From the NCBI RefSeq assembly GCF_038561935.1, contig NZ_CP102770.1:4526001-4590000 (forward strand): DNA of 64,000 nucleotides. The letters run 5' to 3'. This DNA comes from Myxococcus stipitatus (GTDB lineage Bacteria > Myxococcota > Myxococcia > Myxococcales > Myxococcaceae). The notes under the pieces were generated by a model that was given only the letters and a program-made list of their open reading frames with translations, did no database searches and was not told where the DNA came from. Positions within the stretch are counted from its first letter, which is position 1; the number at the start of each line of letters is the position of its first letter. Made by a program: the position numbers and the translations under genes. Positions 25,838 to 35,014 of this stretch are shown here, one piece after another.

Positions 25838-26557
25838 ATGAATGAACAACAAGAGGCCGAGGTCTGCGCGAAGGCCCTGGCCCTGATTCGAAGTCATTTT
25901 ACCCACCTCAATGACGGACGGCTGGAGGCGGCTGGACAGCAGCTCTTCTTTCCTTCCGGGGGGGAGAATGGCCGACTGGCTGTCTATGTTCATGAGATGA
26001 GCAAGCTGGCTCCATTCCGACTCCTCACGACATCTATCGGGAGGTTTGATGGAGTCTGCAAGCGTCGCTATGGCACCGTGGCGACCGTCATGGTGGATGT
26101 TCGAGTCTCTTGCTCACTCGGTGAACGAGACTCCGGCATCCTGATTGAGTGGTTTCCTCAGCGTGACGTCTCCCTGATTTCGATACCTCCCACGGAGTGG
26201 TTTCTGGAGAAACCGCGTCGCGACGAGGCCGTACTCGCAAGATGCGAAAGCATGACCCAAGATGAGAAGCTCATCGAAGAATGCCTTCGCGCGGCTGTCG
26301 ATGGCCCCTTCTTTCCTGACTGGGAGTTCCATGCCCTCTTCGGATTGTATCGGCGGGAGGTTGCGGCCGTGCTGGAGTCCTGGCCTGTACCCGACCGCGA
26401 CAACAACACATGGCTCGCCATTCATAATGCACTGAACAACCTGACCGGATACCCCCTGAGTGACTGTATGGCCGTATGGCCCAACTTCATCTCAGTGTCT
26501 CGAGAGGAGCTGTGCGACTTCTTCGACCGATGGCTCGCGGCCCAATCTCCGGCGTGA
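25838..26557 (+). CDS. Hypothetical protein, NTF2-like N-terminal half suspected
   Basis: 239 residues. The first half (LIRSHFTHLNDGRLEAAGQQ, then a beta-rich stretch ending ERDSGILIEWFP) has the feel of an NTF2/SnoaL-like cone fold. The second half, LFGLYRREVAAVLESWPVPD to LCDFFDRWLAA, is helical and unrecognised. Its GC content is visibly lower than its neighbours and codon use is looser (many A/T third bases), so it may have been acquired. No signal peptide, no cysteine pattern. Confidence 0.6.
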   Translation: MNEQQEAEVCAKALALIRSHFTHLNDGRLEAAGQQLFFPSGGENGRLAVYVHEMSKLAPFRLLTTSIGRFDGVCKRRYGTVATVMVDVRVSCSLGERDSGILIEWFPQRDVSLISIPPTEWFLEKPRRDEAVLARCESMTQDEKLIEECLRAAVDGPFFPDWEFHALFGLYRREVAAVLESWPVPDRDNNTWLAIHNALNNLTGYPLSDCMAVWPNFISVSREELCDFFDRWLAAQSPA

Positions 26558-26580
26558 GAAGTGTTTCGCCGAGGCCGTTC

Positions 26581-27195
26581 TCAGGCGGCAACGATCTTGG
26601 CGTTCACGTTCTCCCTGTCGAGGGATGAGTCTCGGCTCATCGCGCTGACGGACATTCCGTCCAGCTCGAGAGCCTTCTCCACGGTGAATCCCAGGTGCTT
26701 GTACATCGGCACATTGCGCGGGTCCGCCGTCGTGAGGAACAGCGGGTGTTCCGGCAGGTCCGCCTCGATGCGGCGCAAGAGCACCCGCGTGAGTCCCTGT
26801 CCACGAGCCCCCTCCGCGACGCCAATGAAATCCAGCGTCCACATTCCCGCGGGCTTCAAGGGCTCCGTCAGCTCGAGATAACGGAGCGTGCGCCGGACAC
26901 ACTGCCATCCACAGGCCCCACCCACCGCCGCCATCCATCGGAGCTGCTGGAAGAGCCGTGGCGGAGGCACCGCCGGACTGACGATGGCCACCGCGAGCAC
27001 CTCGTCACCCCGCGTTACCGCATATCGGCGTGCACCCGGCCGAGAGTCATTCAGCGCCAGTGTCGCCGTGAACCAGCGTCGCGAGACGTCCAGGTTCGCA
27101 CCACAAACCCAGCGCATCCCAGGTTCATTCGCGAAAGCCCGGGCCAGCACGTTCGCGCACTCATCCCGTGACACATCCTCCCGTATCTCAAACAT
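26581..27195 (-). CDS. GNAT-family N-acetyltransferase
   Basis: 204 residues. The acetyl-CoA-binding block is DFIGVAEGARGQGLTRVLLRR (the Q/R-x-x-G-x-G/A pattern) followed by PLFLTTADPRNVPMYKHLGFTVEKA, the usual end of the GNAT fold. The substrate cannot be told. The ATG at 27195 overlaps the stop of the membrane-protein gene upstream by 8 bases, and that gene overlaps tetR, so all three are co-transcribed. A GTG at 27204 is a possible alternative start. Confidence 0.85.
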   Translation of the reverse strand: MFEIREDVSRDECANVLARAFANEPGMRWVCGANLDVSRRWFTATLALNDSRPGARRYAVTRGDEVLAVAIVSPAVPPPRLFQQLRWMAAVGGACGWQCVRRTLRYLELTEPLKPAGMWTLDFIGVAEGARGQGLTRVLLRRIEADLPEHPLFLTTADPRNVPMYKHLGFTVEKALELDGMSVSAMSRDSSLDRENVNAKIVAA

Positions 27196-27805
27196 GCGGC
27201 GCACCCCGTCGATACAGCGGCGCCTCCGGAACCAGATGTCCGACGAGCAGCTTCAAGAAGAACAGCGGCGGAATCCAAGCCAGAGACGGCGGAAGAGGGA
27301 ACAGGGACAGATTCACGACCAGCGCCACCATGAACGCCGCCATCGCCACCGGCCGCTTGCCCTCCGCCGGGATGCGCTCGACGAGCACCGCTCCGCAGAG
27401 CAGCAACCCCGCGTTGACCAGACTCCAACGCCAGTCCTGCCCCAGCACCAGCAACCCCACACCCACCAAATGCAGCAGATGCGAAGCAACGAACGCCAGC
27501 CGCGCGCGCGGATTCGCCTCGCGGTGATACCAGCGCTTGGCGGCATTCGTCGCATTGGTCAGAACCCCGCCCACGAGATCCAACCCGATCAAGACCACCA
27601 CCGCCGTCTGCAACCACGACCACGCCTCACGCTCCGGCGCGCGCCAGATGAGCAGCCCCAGAAGACAGGCCGTCACCGCGCCGCCCCACAGCTCCACGGC
27701 GAACTCCACGCGGCTCTTTCCCGGGCCCATGAAGCGCTCGAGGCCTCCCGCCCAGCCAGACGGAGTCGTCGGAATCACCCAGTCGACGTGCAAATCCTCT
27801 CTCAT
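27188..27805 (-). CDS. Multi-pass membrane protein, unknown
   Basis: 205 residues with GGGAGGAACGAC before the start. About six hydrophobic segments can be seen, among them VELWGGAVTACLLGLLIW, LQTAVVVLIGLDLVGGVL and LAFVASHLLHLVGVGLLVLG. The motif NATNAAKRWYHRE between two of them contains possible ligands but is not one I recognise. Stop and start overlaps link it to the TetR gene upstream (ATGA) and the acetyltransferase downstream, so it is probably under that regulator's control. Confidence 0.75.
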   Translation of the reverse strand: MREDLHVDWVIPTTPSGWAGGLERFMGPGKSRVEFAVELWGGAVTACLLGLLIWRAPEREAWSWLQTAVVVLIGLDLVGGVLTNATNAAKRWYHREANPRARLAFVASHLLHLVGVGLLVLGQDWRWSLVNAGLLLCGAVLVERIPAEGKRPVAMAAFMVALVVNLSLFPLPPSLAWIPPLFFLKLLVGHLVPEAPLYRRGAPHV

Positions 27806-28404
27806 GTCGTTCCTCCCTGCCTGGCGCCCTTGCGCGGCGACCACAGCCCTTCCAGCAAGCTCCACGTCAGCGACGTGTCGACAGCCGCCCCTGCGTGCAT
27901 CCCTTGCAAGGCCCACGCATCCGCGGCCTGGAAGAACGCCCGTGTCACCCCGAGCAGCAGGGCGCGGTCCACGTCATTCCGGATGACCCCGAGCCGGAGC
28001 CCGTCATCCACGACCGCCTCGAACCACTCCAACCCCACCTCATCGGGCGCACCGCTGGGCGCCGCCCCCAGGAGCGCGAGGTCCTCGCGGTTCTTCGCCA
28101 GATGGTCCACGAGCCGGGCACTGCTCAGCCGCAATCGCTCCCAGAACACACGGGCCGACGGCGCGGCCTCCCAGGTCCCCAGGACCCCCAGGACCCGCGT
28201 CTTCACCTCCGCGAGCACCGTCCTCGCGAGGTCGTCCTTGCCATCGAAGTACTGATACGCCGCCGTCTTCGAGATGCCGGCGTCCGAGATGATCTGGTTG
28301 TACGACGCACCCTCGATGCCATCCCGAGCGAAGTGGGCGCGCGCAATCGCGAGGATTTCCCGCTGCCGCTCTGTCGGCAGTCGGAGGAAGCGGGGAAGAG
28401 GCAT
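27802..28404 (-). CDS. TetR-family transcriptional regulator
   Basis: 200 residues. The N-terminal helix-turn-helix is typical: QREILAIARAHFARDGIEGA, YNQIISDAGISKTAAYQYFD, GKDDLARTVL. The rest is the variable ligand-binding part with a C-terminal ~95 residue helical region. It starts the operon tetR-membrane protein-acetyltransferase with an ATGA overlap. The DNA at and just upstream of its start carries perfect 10-bp palindromes, a likely autoregulatory operator. The ATG lies inside the first palindrome, so repressor binding would block initiation. The inducer is unknown. Confidence 0.9.
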   Translation of the reverse strand: MPLPRFLRLPTERQREILAIARAHFARDGIEGASYNQIISDAGISKTAAYQYFDGKDDLARTVLAEVKTRVLGVLGTWEAAPSARVFWERLRLSSARLVDHLAKNREDLALLGAAPSGAPDEVGLEWFEAVVDDGLRLGVIRNDVDRALLLGVTRAFFQAADAWALQGMHAGAAVDTSLTWSLLEGLWSPRKGARQGGTT

Positions 28405-28438
28405 GGTGCACCAGTGGTACACCCTATTGGTGCGCACC
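28404..28438. promoter_or_regulatory. Putative TetR operator with two palindromes
   Basis: TGGTGCACCA (28404-28413) and GGTGCGCACC (28429-28438) are each perfect 10-bp palindromes about 25 bases apart centre to centre, with a related half-site TGGTACACC between them. They sit right at the tetR start. The pattern suits a dimeric TetR-type regulator binding twice; binding is inferred, not shown. Confidence 0.5.
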
Positions 28439-28786
28439 GCAAGTGCCGCCGTGCTCTCGCTCATGTCCCCCTGGGGCGCCGCCCCAAGACTCGTCTCGGG
28501 TGACTCAGGACACTCGTTCGAGGGCTTGCGAAGGGCATGCTCTTGAAGGGCGCTCCAATCACTGCCAGCGCCTCCATGCAGCGAAGCAGGTCCTGCGCCT
28601 CATCCAGATCCGGCTGATCGCGGACGCGGCTGGTAGTCCTCTGGCTTGCTCAGGGGCGGAGCAAAGATCTGTTCGAGAATGTACGCTTCTTTACGGGGGC
28701 GATGACCTCAATCACATGCGCTGGCAAGCTCGGCGCCTCCGGCCCCGGCGAAGTGGCGGCAGGTGGGGAGGGGCGCGAAGGATGAT
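28439..28786. other. Intergenic stretch without a clear gene
   Basis: About 350 bases. Reading frames on both strands here lack ribosome sites and credible composition. On the minus strand around 28540-28690, two adjoining frames encode short protein-like pieces (ILEQIFAPPLSKPEDYQP and PDLDEAQDLLRCMEALAVIG) interrupted by a frame change, which may be a decayed gene; I cannot name it. Confidence 0.3.
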
Positions 28787-30205
28787 ATGGATTCAATCGC
28801 TCAACCATTGATGCGAGTCGTCAATGCGATGCAGCAGTTCATTGTCACCCCGGAGGTTCGGTTCCTGCATGTGGTGACGGAGCCTTCTCTGCGGCTGGCG
28901 GTGCTCGAGCACATCTCGGCCGGCGAGCAGCACAGCGACAACCACGCGCCCTTCTTTGTCCTGGAGACGCCCACCTGGGACGGAGAGGGGGAGTGGAGTG
29001 GCCGCGCGGAAGAGTTGCGCGCGGACTACGAAGAACTCCGTGCCGTGCTGGCCCAGGACGTTCGAGGTGTCTCGCTTCCGGCCATCTGGAAGGCGCCATC
29101 TGGGGCGCGGGAGTTGACGCGCTTCTGCCTGGAACTCTCCGAGATGCTTCGGCGGTTGAGCGTGTCACCCTTCGATGGAGCGGTGTTGGTGTTGGCACCT
29201 GTGGAAGTTCGCGAGCCGGAACGTTGGGTCTCGGAGTTGAAGACGCTGCTGGCCCTCGAGGAATTGAGGAAGGCACGCCTCATGGTGGTGGAGGTGGATG
29301 GGTCGCACAGCGAGGCGCTGGCCGTGGCGCTCGCGCAAGAAGCCTTGCGTGTCGATGCCAGGCCCGACGAGGGGCAGCTCCGTGAGGACATGGCGACGAT
29401 GCTCGCGGGAATGGCTGCCGCACCCGCGGGTGTCACGGGCGCACAGGTGGTGGGGGCGGCGGGGCCGCGAGGCGTCTCCCCGCCAGCGAAGAAGACACAA
29501 GCCCGATTGTCCGGTGAGCAGCGAGAGTCGCTGGCGCGCGAGCTGAAAATGGCGCCCGCCTTGTTCGATCCGAGCTTCCAGCAGGCGTTGCGCCTCAAGG
29601 TGTTCGCGGCGGCCCATGCGATGCGAGAAGGCAAGTCCACGGAGGCCATCAAGGGGCAACGGGAGGCAAGGGACTTGTGCCTCGACGCGGGCTTGAATCG
29701 TGAGGCCGTGATCCTGGAATTGGTGCTGGGGGGCTATGTGCTTCAAGCGAAACAGGCGCCCCTGGCATTGGAGGTGTTTTGCGACGCGCGCAAGCGGGCC
29801 GAAGCGCACGAACTGGCGGAGTTGGCCGTCCAGGCGCAGCTCTCCGCTGCCTCCACGCTCCTGATGCTCCAGCGTTTCGAGAGCGCGGCCCTCGCCTACG
29901 CGGAGGCTGGCAAGTTGGGGCTGGTTGCCTCCCAGCCTCTTCTGGCGATCGAGGGCTATCGCATGTGCGGGCAGGTCCTGGCCAGGGCTGGAAACGTGGC
30001 GGAAGCCACCGCTGCATGGAGAAAGGCGCTGGAGGTGACCCGGTCGGCCACCGCGGACGAGCGCACTGCTTCCTCCGCGCCAGAAGTCGCGCGCCAGCTC
30101 GCGGCCCTCTGTCGCAAGCACGGCCTCAAGGCTCAAGCGGAGTCGCTCGAGGCCCAGGCTGTCGCCCTGGAAGAGCCACCCCTCCGTCAGACACAAGGAG
30201 CCTGA
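28787..30205 (+). CDS. TPR-type accessory protein of the RHS toxin module
   Basis: 472 residues, no signal peptide. The first ~200 residues are alpha/beta (FLHVVTEPSLRLAVLEHISA, DGAVLVLAPVEVREPERW) and unrecognised. The last ~200 are TPR-like helices: FAAAHAMREGKSTEAIKGQR, AVILELVLGGYVLQAKQAPL, LLAIEGYRMCGQVLARAGNV. The start at 28787 has GAAGGATGAT. The next gene, a PAAR/RHS toxin, follows 6 bases after its stop. By position and layout it is probably a chaperone or loading adaptor for that toxin, as accessory genes commonly precede RHS effectors; this is inference. Confidence 0.7.
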   Translation: MDSIAQPLMRVVNAMQQFIVTPEVRFLHVVTEPSLRLAVLEHISAGEQHSDNHAPFFVLETPTWDGEGEWSGRAEELRADYEELRAVLAQDVRGVSLPAIWKAPSGARELTRFCLELSEMLRRLSVSPFDGAVLVLAPVEVREPERWVSELKTLLALEELRKARLMVVEVDGSHSEALAVALAQEALRVDARPDEGQLREDMATMLAGMAAAPAGVTGAQVVGAAGPRGVSPPAKKTQARLSGEQRESLARELKMAPALFDPSFQQALRLKVFAAAHAMREGKSTEAIKGQREARDLCLDAGLNREAVILELVLGGYVLQAKQAPLALEVFCDARKRAEAHELAELAVQAQLSAASTLLMLQRFESAALAYAEAGKLGLVASQPLLAIEGYRMCGQVLARAGNVAEATAAWRKALEVTRSATADERTASSAPEVARQLAALCRKHGLKAQAESLEAQAVALEEPPLRQTQGA

Positions 30206-30211
30206 CGCCCC

Positions 30212-33200
30212 ATGCTCCAAAGTTCCTTCTTCGATCCGGTGCTCGGCGTCGACATCCACATCGTGTTGGTGCCCACGCCCGCGCCGGTGCCGACCCCTGT
30301 TCCGATGCCCTTCATCGGCATGGTGTTCGATCCCGTCGGGTTGGCCATGGGAGCCGCCATTGGCATGGCCACAGGCGGCGGCCCCGGTCTGGTGATGGTC
30401 AACTCCCTGCCTGTCACCAACGCGGGGACGAACGTCACGAACATGCTGACGATGCCGCATCTCCCAGCTCCAGGGGTGGCCTTCGCGAAGGGGCTTCCAG
30501 GTAATGACGCGGAGCTCTTCTTCGGCAGCCTTGACGTCAAGCTCGCAGGCAGCCTGGGCGTGCGACTGGGCGAGATCGCCATGAGCTGCAGCGATCCAGT
30601 GCGGCTGCCCACCAGTGTGGTTCTGGCCATTCCCAAGGGGATGCCGGTGCTGACGATTCGGCCTCCGGTGCCGGATCTCGAAGGCATCGCGATGCGCCTT
30701 GCGATGCTCGGGGCCATGAAGCTGCTGAAGGCCGCGGCGCGTGGAGGCGCAAGGCTCTTCCGCGCCTTGAGGACGGCCCAGCGCAACAGCAGCAAGTGGG
30801 CGCGCATCAGCGGTGCTGTGCGCGGAGTGGTGGACAAGATAGCCCCCGCCCGCCTTCGCGACCGACTCAAGCGCGCGGCATGTTTCGTGACGGGTCACCC
30901 CGTCGATGTCGCGACGGGACGTGTCTTCACCGACAGCATCGACTTCGGACTGCCCGGCTCGATACCGCTCGTCTTCGAGCGCGTCTACTCCTCCTCGCTG
31001 TCGTGGCGGAACGGGCCGCTAGGGTATGGATGGAGTCACTCCCTGGACCAACAGGTGTGGGTGGAGCCCAACAAGGTGGTGTTCCTGGCCGAGGATGGGC
31101 GGGAGGTCGAATTCAGCACGCTCCACCTCCCAGACCGGGTGATGCGCGCTGGCCAGGCGATATTCCATCCCACCGAGCGGCTGACGCTCCGATGCACGGG
31201 GCCGTTCTCCTGGGCGCTCGAGACCGATGAAGGACTCGTGCGTGAGTTCGCGCGGGTGCCTGGTGGCCCCTCTCGGCGAGCACGGATTGTCCGTCAATCC
31301 AATCAGACGGGCGACGAGGTGACCTGGCACTATGACGAACAGGGCAGCCTTCGGACCGTGCGTGACTGCGCGGGGCGACGGGTCGGCTTCGAGTACGAAG
31401 CGGGACGGCTCGTCCGAGTGTCGGTGTCATCGGGCGCGGGCCAACCCTGGTTGATGCAGAGAGCGTTTGCCTATGATGGCGAGGGGGACCTCGTTGAAGC
31501 GCGAGACTCCGCCGGGCAGTCCTGGCGATTCGAATATGTCGGTCATCTGCTTGTTCGTGAAGTGAACCGGAATGGCCTTTCATTCTATTTCCAGTATGAC
31601 GGGCTTGGGGCGGCCGCCCGGTGCGTGCGCACGTGGGGGGATGGTGGACTGCTCGACCGGGTCATTGCCTATGACGTCGCCAACCGGAAGACCTTGGTCG
31701 AGAACTCATTGGGGCATGTGACTGTCTATGAGATGGATGACCTGGGGCAGGTCATCGCTGTCTCAGACGCACTGGGGCAGACGACGAGGTATGCGTATGA
31801 CCCGCGCACCGGTCAGAAGTGCAAGGAGGTGGATCCACTCGGCGCTGAGACCCTCTGGGAGTACGATGAAAGAGGGCACTGTACGAAGAGAACGCGTCCG
31901 GATGGAATTGCCGTCCAGATGCGGTTCGACTCGAGAGGACGGCTTGTCCTCGCCAGGGACCCTCTGGAGGGAGAATGGTCCTGGGCGTATGACCCGAAGG
32001 GGCGCATCACGCAGCGAGTGGATCCGCTGGGCCAGCGGGTTCGGTTTGAATGGGATGGGAGTCGCCTGACGGGCCTCCATGATGCCGCGGGGCAGTACAC
32101 TCGGTTGGAGTACGACGAGCAGGGGAATCTCACGCGATTGCGCACGCCCGATGGGACCGAGTCCCTGTGGCGCTATGACGGCTTTGGGCAGCTGCAAGAA
32201 GGCGTGGATGCCAAAGGGAACGTCCGGAAGCGGGAGTACGACCTCTTGGGGCGTGTCGTGCGGGTGTGTGAACCCGATGGCAATGTCCGAATACTGGGCT
32301 ACGACCCCGAAGGAAATATCACCCATGTTCGTGACAAGCACCATGAGGTGTTGCTCGCCTATCAAGGATTGGGGCGGCTTCGGTCTCGGACGGAGAGCGG
32401 CACGACCGTGTCATTCGAATACGATTCCGAGGAGCAGCTCGTCGGCATCAAGAACGAGGGAGGCTTCGCCTACGGGTTCGAGTTCGACGCCGCGGGGGCC
32501 GTGAAGACCGAGCGTGGGTTCGATGGGCTGGTTCGCCAGTATGTGCGGGATCCAGCGGGGCGGGTGGAGAAGGTACTGCGACCGCTGGGCAAGGTATCGG
32601 AGTACGCCTACGACATCCTGGGGCGTGTGACGTCCGTGAAGCACTGGGATGGAATCGAGACCTATCGATACCGTGCGGATGGGGAGTTCATCGAAGCGAC
32701 GAACGACACTGCGACGGTGACGTTCGAGCGGGATGCGCTTGGCCGGGTCACGCGAGAGCAGCAGGGAGAAGATTGGGTCGCGTCTGAGTACGACCGGTTG
32801 GGGCGGCGTGTCCGTGTCAGCTCCTCCAAGGACTTCCATCAGAAGATTCGTCGGAATGCGATGGGCGATGTCCTCGAGCTGTCCGTTCAGTTCCGAGAGT
32901 CGGGAGTCCCGGCGGACGGGCCGCAACGGCACAAAGCGAGTGCCCCAGGCGCCGGACTCGAGTCGGGCCAGGGCTTCCGGGTGGACTTCCAGCGTGACGA
33001 ACTCGGATTCGAGCTCGAACGCATGCTGCCGGGAGGGGTTCGAAGCACCTGGGAACGGGATAGGCTGGGCCGTCCGATCCGCCAGGAGATCTGGTCGCCG
33101 CAGGGCTCACACGGCGCCAGGCAGTACACCTGGGATGTGGATGATCGCCTGAGCATGATTGTCGACTCGCTCCATGGCCCCATGAAGTATGTGCACGACT

Positions 33201-34489
33201 CCTTTGGGAACCTTGTCGCCGCGGTGTATTCGGACGGGCAGACCGAGCTGCGGATGCCCGACGCTGTCGGCAACTTGTTTCGCACGCGGGAGCAAAGTGA
33301 CCGCCGATATGGCCCCACGGGCCAGCTGCTCGAGGCTCATGGCCCACGCGGGGTCACGCGGTATGAATATGATCTGGAAGGAAATCTGGTGAGGAAGCTC
33401 GAACCAGATGACAGGGAGTGGCGGTACGAATGGAACGCCTCGGGGATGCTCGTGCGCGTCATTCGTCCGGATGGGCAGCGCGTGGAGTTCGGATACGACG
33501 TCTTCGGTCGGCGTGTCTGGAAGCGCTTCCAGGGGAAGACGACGCGGTGGATCTGGGATGGCAACCTGCCTCTGCATGAGTGGAAGGAGAACCCTGCGCC
33601 GGGAGTGTCAGGCTTGCCGGCTCCCACCTTGCGTGGCGTCGCGGACACCGTGGCCGCCAAGCGCCGTCAGGCCGAGCTCGGCGAGCGCCCCGCCCAAGGC
33701 CCCCCTGTTGAAAACTCCATCACCTGGGTGTTCGAACCAGGGAGCTTCGCCCCGCTCGCGAAGTTCGTGGATGGCGAGTGCTTTGGAATCGTCACGGATC
33801 ATCTCGGTGCTCCACGGGCGATGTTCGATGGCCAGGGAGAGAAGGTCTGGTCGGCGGACCTCGGTGTCTATGGCGAGTTGCTCAACCTGGTCGGTGAGCG
33901 GGATGCCTGTCCATTCCGCTGGCCTGGTCAGTACGAGGATGCCGAGACAGGGCTCTATTACAACCGGCACAGATACTATGCGGCCGAGGAAGGCGAGTAC
34001 CTCAGTCAAGACCCGCTGGGCCTTCGCGGTGGCCTGCGGCTCCTGGGTTACGTTCACGACCCCTGTGCCTGGATTGACCCGCTTGGCTTCTCGGGGTGTG
34101 CGACGAAGGGACAGCCGCTCGATGATGGCGCGCTGGTGCATCGAATCGGTGGCGCGGGCGTGGACAACCTTCATCTCAAGCCCCCGGAGAAGAAGCTCTC
34201 ACCCCCGGGTATCTCGCTCCTCCAGGCGTCGTCCGCGGAAGAGGCTTCGGCCCTGGCCAAGAAGGTCGCGGGAGAGAAGGGATGGAGCAAGATGGCGACT
34301 GCGGCCGAGACCATGGGCTCCGCGAAGGTGAGTGATATCCGCGCAGCCGGCTTCGATGTGATTCATGACTGCACGGATACCTGGGGCGAAAAACACGCCA
34401 GGCTCATCCACCCAGATGGAGCCAGTGGCTTCACTCCCGAGAACCTTGATAAGCTCTCCAAGGTTTTCACGAACACCTCCGGGCTTTGA
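30212..34489 (+). CDS. RHS-repeat polymorphic toxin with PAAR-like N-terminus
   Basis: 1425 residues. The N-terminal ~170 residues form a PAAR-like cap (MPHLPAPGV, MSCSDPVRLPTSVVLAIPKG). Around residue 225 the DUF6531 segment (TGHPVDVATGRVFT, FERVYSSSLSW) opens the RHS shell, made of dozens of YD repeats such as YDEQGNLTRLRTPDGTE. The shell closes with YNRHRYYAAEEGEYLSQDPL, then DPLGL, 17 residues and DPLGF, the self-cleavage pair of RHS effectors. The final ~130 residues (1296-1425) are the toxin domain, with His-rich spots VHRIGGAGVDNL, DVIHDCTD and RLIHPDGASGF; I know no enzyme family for it. Delivery is probably by a type VI-like system, but no secretion genes lie nearby. Confidence 0.88.
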   Translation: MLQSSFFDPVLGVDIHIVLVPTPAPVPTPVPMPFIGMVFDPVGLAMGAAIGMATGGGPGLVMVNSLPVTNAGTNVTNMLTMPHLPAPGVAFAKGLPGNDAELFFGSLDVKLAGSLGVRLGEIAMSCSDPVRLPTSVVLAIPKGMPVLTIRPPVPDLEGIAMRLAMLGAMKLLKAAARGGARLFRALRTAQRNSSKWARISGAVRGVVDKIAPARLRDRLKRAACFVTGHPVDVATGRVFTDSIDFGLPGSIPLVFERVYSSSLSWRNGPLGYGWSHSLDQQVWVEPNKVVFLAEDGREVEFSTLHLPDRVMRAGQAIFHPTERLTLRCTGPFSWALETDEGLVREFARVPGGPSRRARIVRQSNQTGDEVTWHYDEQGSLRTVRDCAGRRVGFEYEAGRLVRVSVSSGAGQPWLMQRAFAYDGEGDLVEARDSAGQSWRFEYVGHLLVREVNRNGLSFYFQYDGLGAAARCVRTWGDGGLLDRVIAYDVANRKTLVENSLGHVTVYEMDDLGQVIAVSDALGQTTRYAYDPRTGQKCKEVDPLGAETLWEYDERGHCTKRTRPDGIAVQMRFDSRGRLVLARDPLEGEWSWAYDPKGRITQRVDPLGQRVRFEWDGSRLTGLHDAAGQYTRLEYDEQGNLTRLRTPDGTESLWRYDGFGQLQEGVDAKGNVRKREYDLLGRVVRVCEPDGNVRILGYDPEGNITHVRDKHHEVLLAYQGLGRLRSRTESGTTVSFEYDSEEQLVGIKNEGGFAYGFEFDAAGAVKTERGFDGLVRQYVRDPAGRVEKVLRPLGKVSEYAYDILGRVTSVKHWDGIETYRYRADGEFIEATNDTATVTFERDALGRVTREQQGEDWVASEYDRLGRRVRVSSSKDFHQKIRRNAMGDVLELSVQFRESGVPADGPQRHKASAPGAGLESGQGFRVDFQRDELGFELERMLPGGVRSTWERDRLGRPIRQEIWSPQGSHGARQYTWDVDDRLSMIVDSLHGPMKYVHDSFGNLVAAVYSDGQTELRMPDAVGNLFRTREQSDRRYGPTGQLLEAHGPRGVTRYEYDLEGNLVRKLEPDDREWRYEWNASGMLVRVIRPDGQRVEFGYDVFGRRVWKRFQGKTTRWIWDGNLPLHEWKENPAPGVSGLPAPTLRGVADTVAAKRRQAELGERPAQGPPVENSITWVFEPGSFAPLAKFVDGECFGIVTDHLGAPRAMFDGQGEKVWSADLGVYGELLNLVGERDACPFRWPGQYEDAETGLYYNRHRYYAAEEGEYLSQDPLGLRGGLRLLGYVHDPCAWIDPLGFSGCATKGQPLDDGALVHRIGGAGVDNLHLKPPEKKLSPPGISLLQASSAEEASALAKKVAGEKGWSKMATAAETMGSAKVSDIRAAGFDVIHDCTDTWGEKHARLIHPDGASGFTPENLDKLSKVFTNTSGL

Positions 34490-34490
34490 G

Positions 34491-34841
34491 ATGGAACTGC
34501 ACGTTGGAGACAGCCTGTTCCTGATGAGTCCTGGAGAGGGAAACCTCGGGAAGGTCGAAGTCCAGTCGGTGGATGTCGCAGGGAACGTCATCGCGACGCT
34601 CTCCTTGAAGGTTCAGGAACAGGCATCCCCGTGCATGGACGCGCTGAAGGAACTGGCTGAGAGTACGGAATGCCTCGCCTTTGCCGCGATGCAGGCCCAG
34701 GAGGATCTGCTCAAGGCGGCGGGGCTTCAACTCGTGACCCCCGACGGTCAAGGCGTCTTGAGCCTCGGCCGGGACTTCTCTGGCCTCGTCATGCCAGAGG
34801 GGCTCACGAGGCTCTCTTTCAAACTCAAGAACGCCTCTTGA
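34491..34841 (+). CDS. Putative immunity protein for the RHS toxin
   Basis: 116 residues, cytoplasmic by composition, starting one base after the toxin stop. Layout: beta strands LHVGDSLFLMSPGEGNLG and VEVQSVDVAGNVIATLSLKV, a helix with CMDALKELAESTECLAFAAM, then DFSGLVMPEGLTRLSFKL. No known family. The role is inferred from position alone: small genes directly after a polymorphic toxin usually encode the cognate inhibitor. Confidence 0.7.
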   Translation: MELHVGDSLFLMSPGEGNLGKVEVQSVDVAGNVIATLSLKVQEQASPCMDALKELAESTECLAFAAMQAQEDLLKAAGLQLVTPDGQGVLSLGRDFSGLVMPEGLTRLSFKLKNAS

Positions 34842-35014
34842 GCCCCTGAAGGACGAGCACCTCACGAGGACGGGGTGGGGTACTCGGTCAGCGCACCTCC
34901 TGCCTGGGTGGCCCGCATGCCCAGGGAACGAAGCCACGGGCGCTCGCCCGCGTGTCGGCTCTCTCGCCCCGTCGTGCCTACCCTTTCGGCGGACCTGGTC
35001 ATGGGAGGTGAGAG

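Noticed and set aside
28443-28811. Plus-strand frame before the RHS module
   Set aside because: No ribosome site, biased composition, and it overlaps the better-supported start of the TPR protein.
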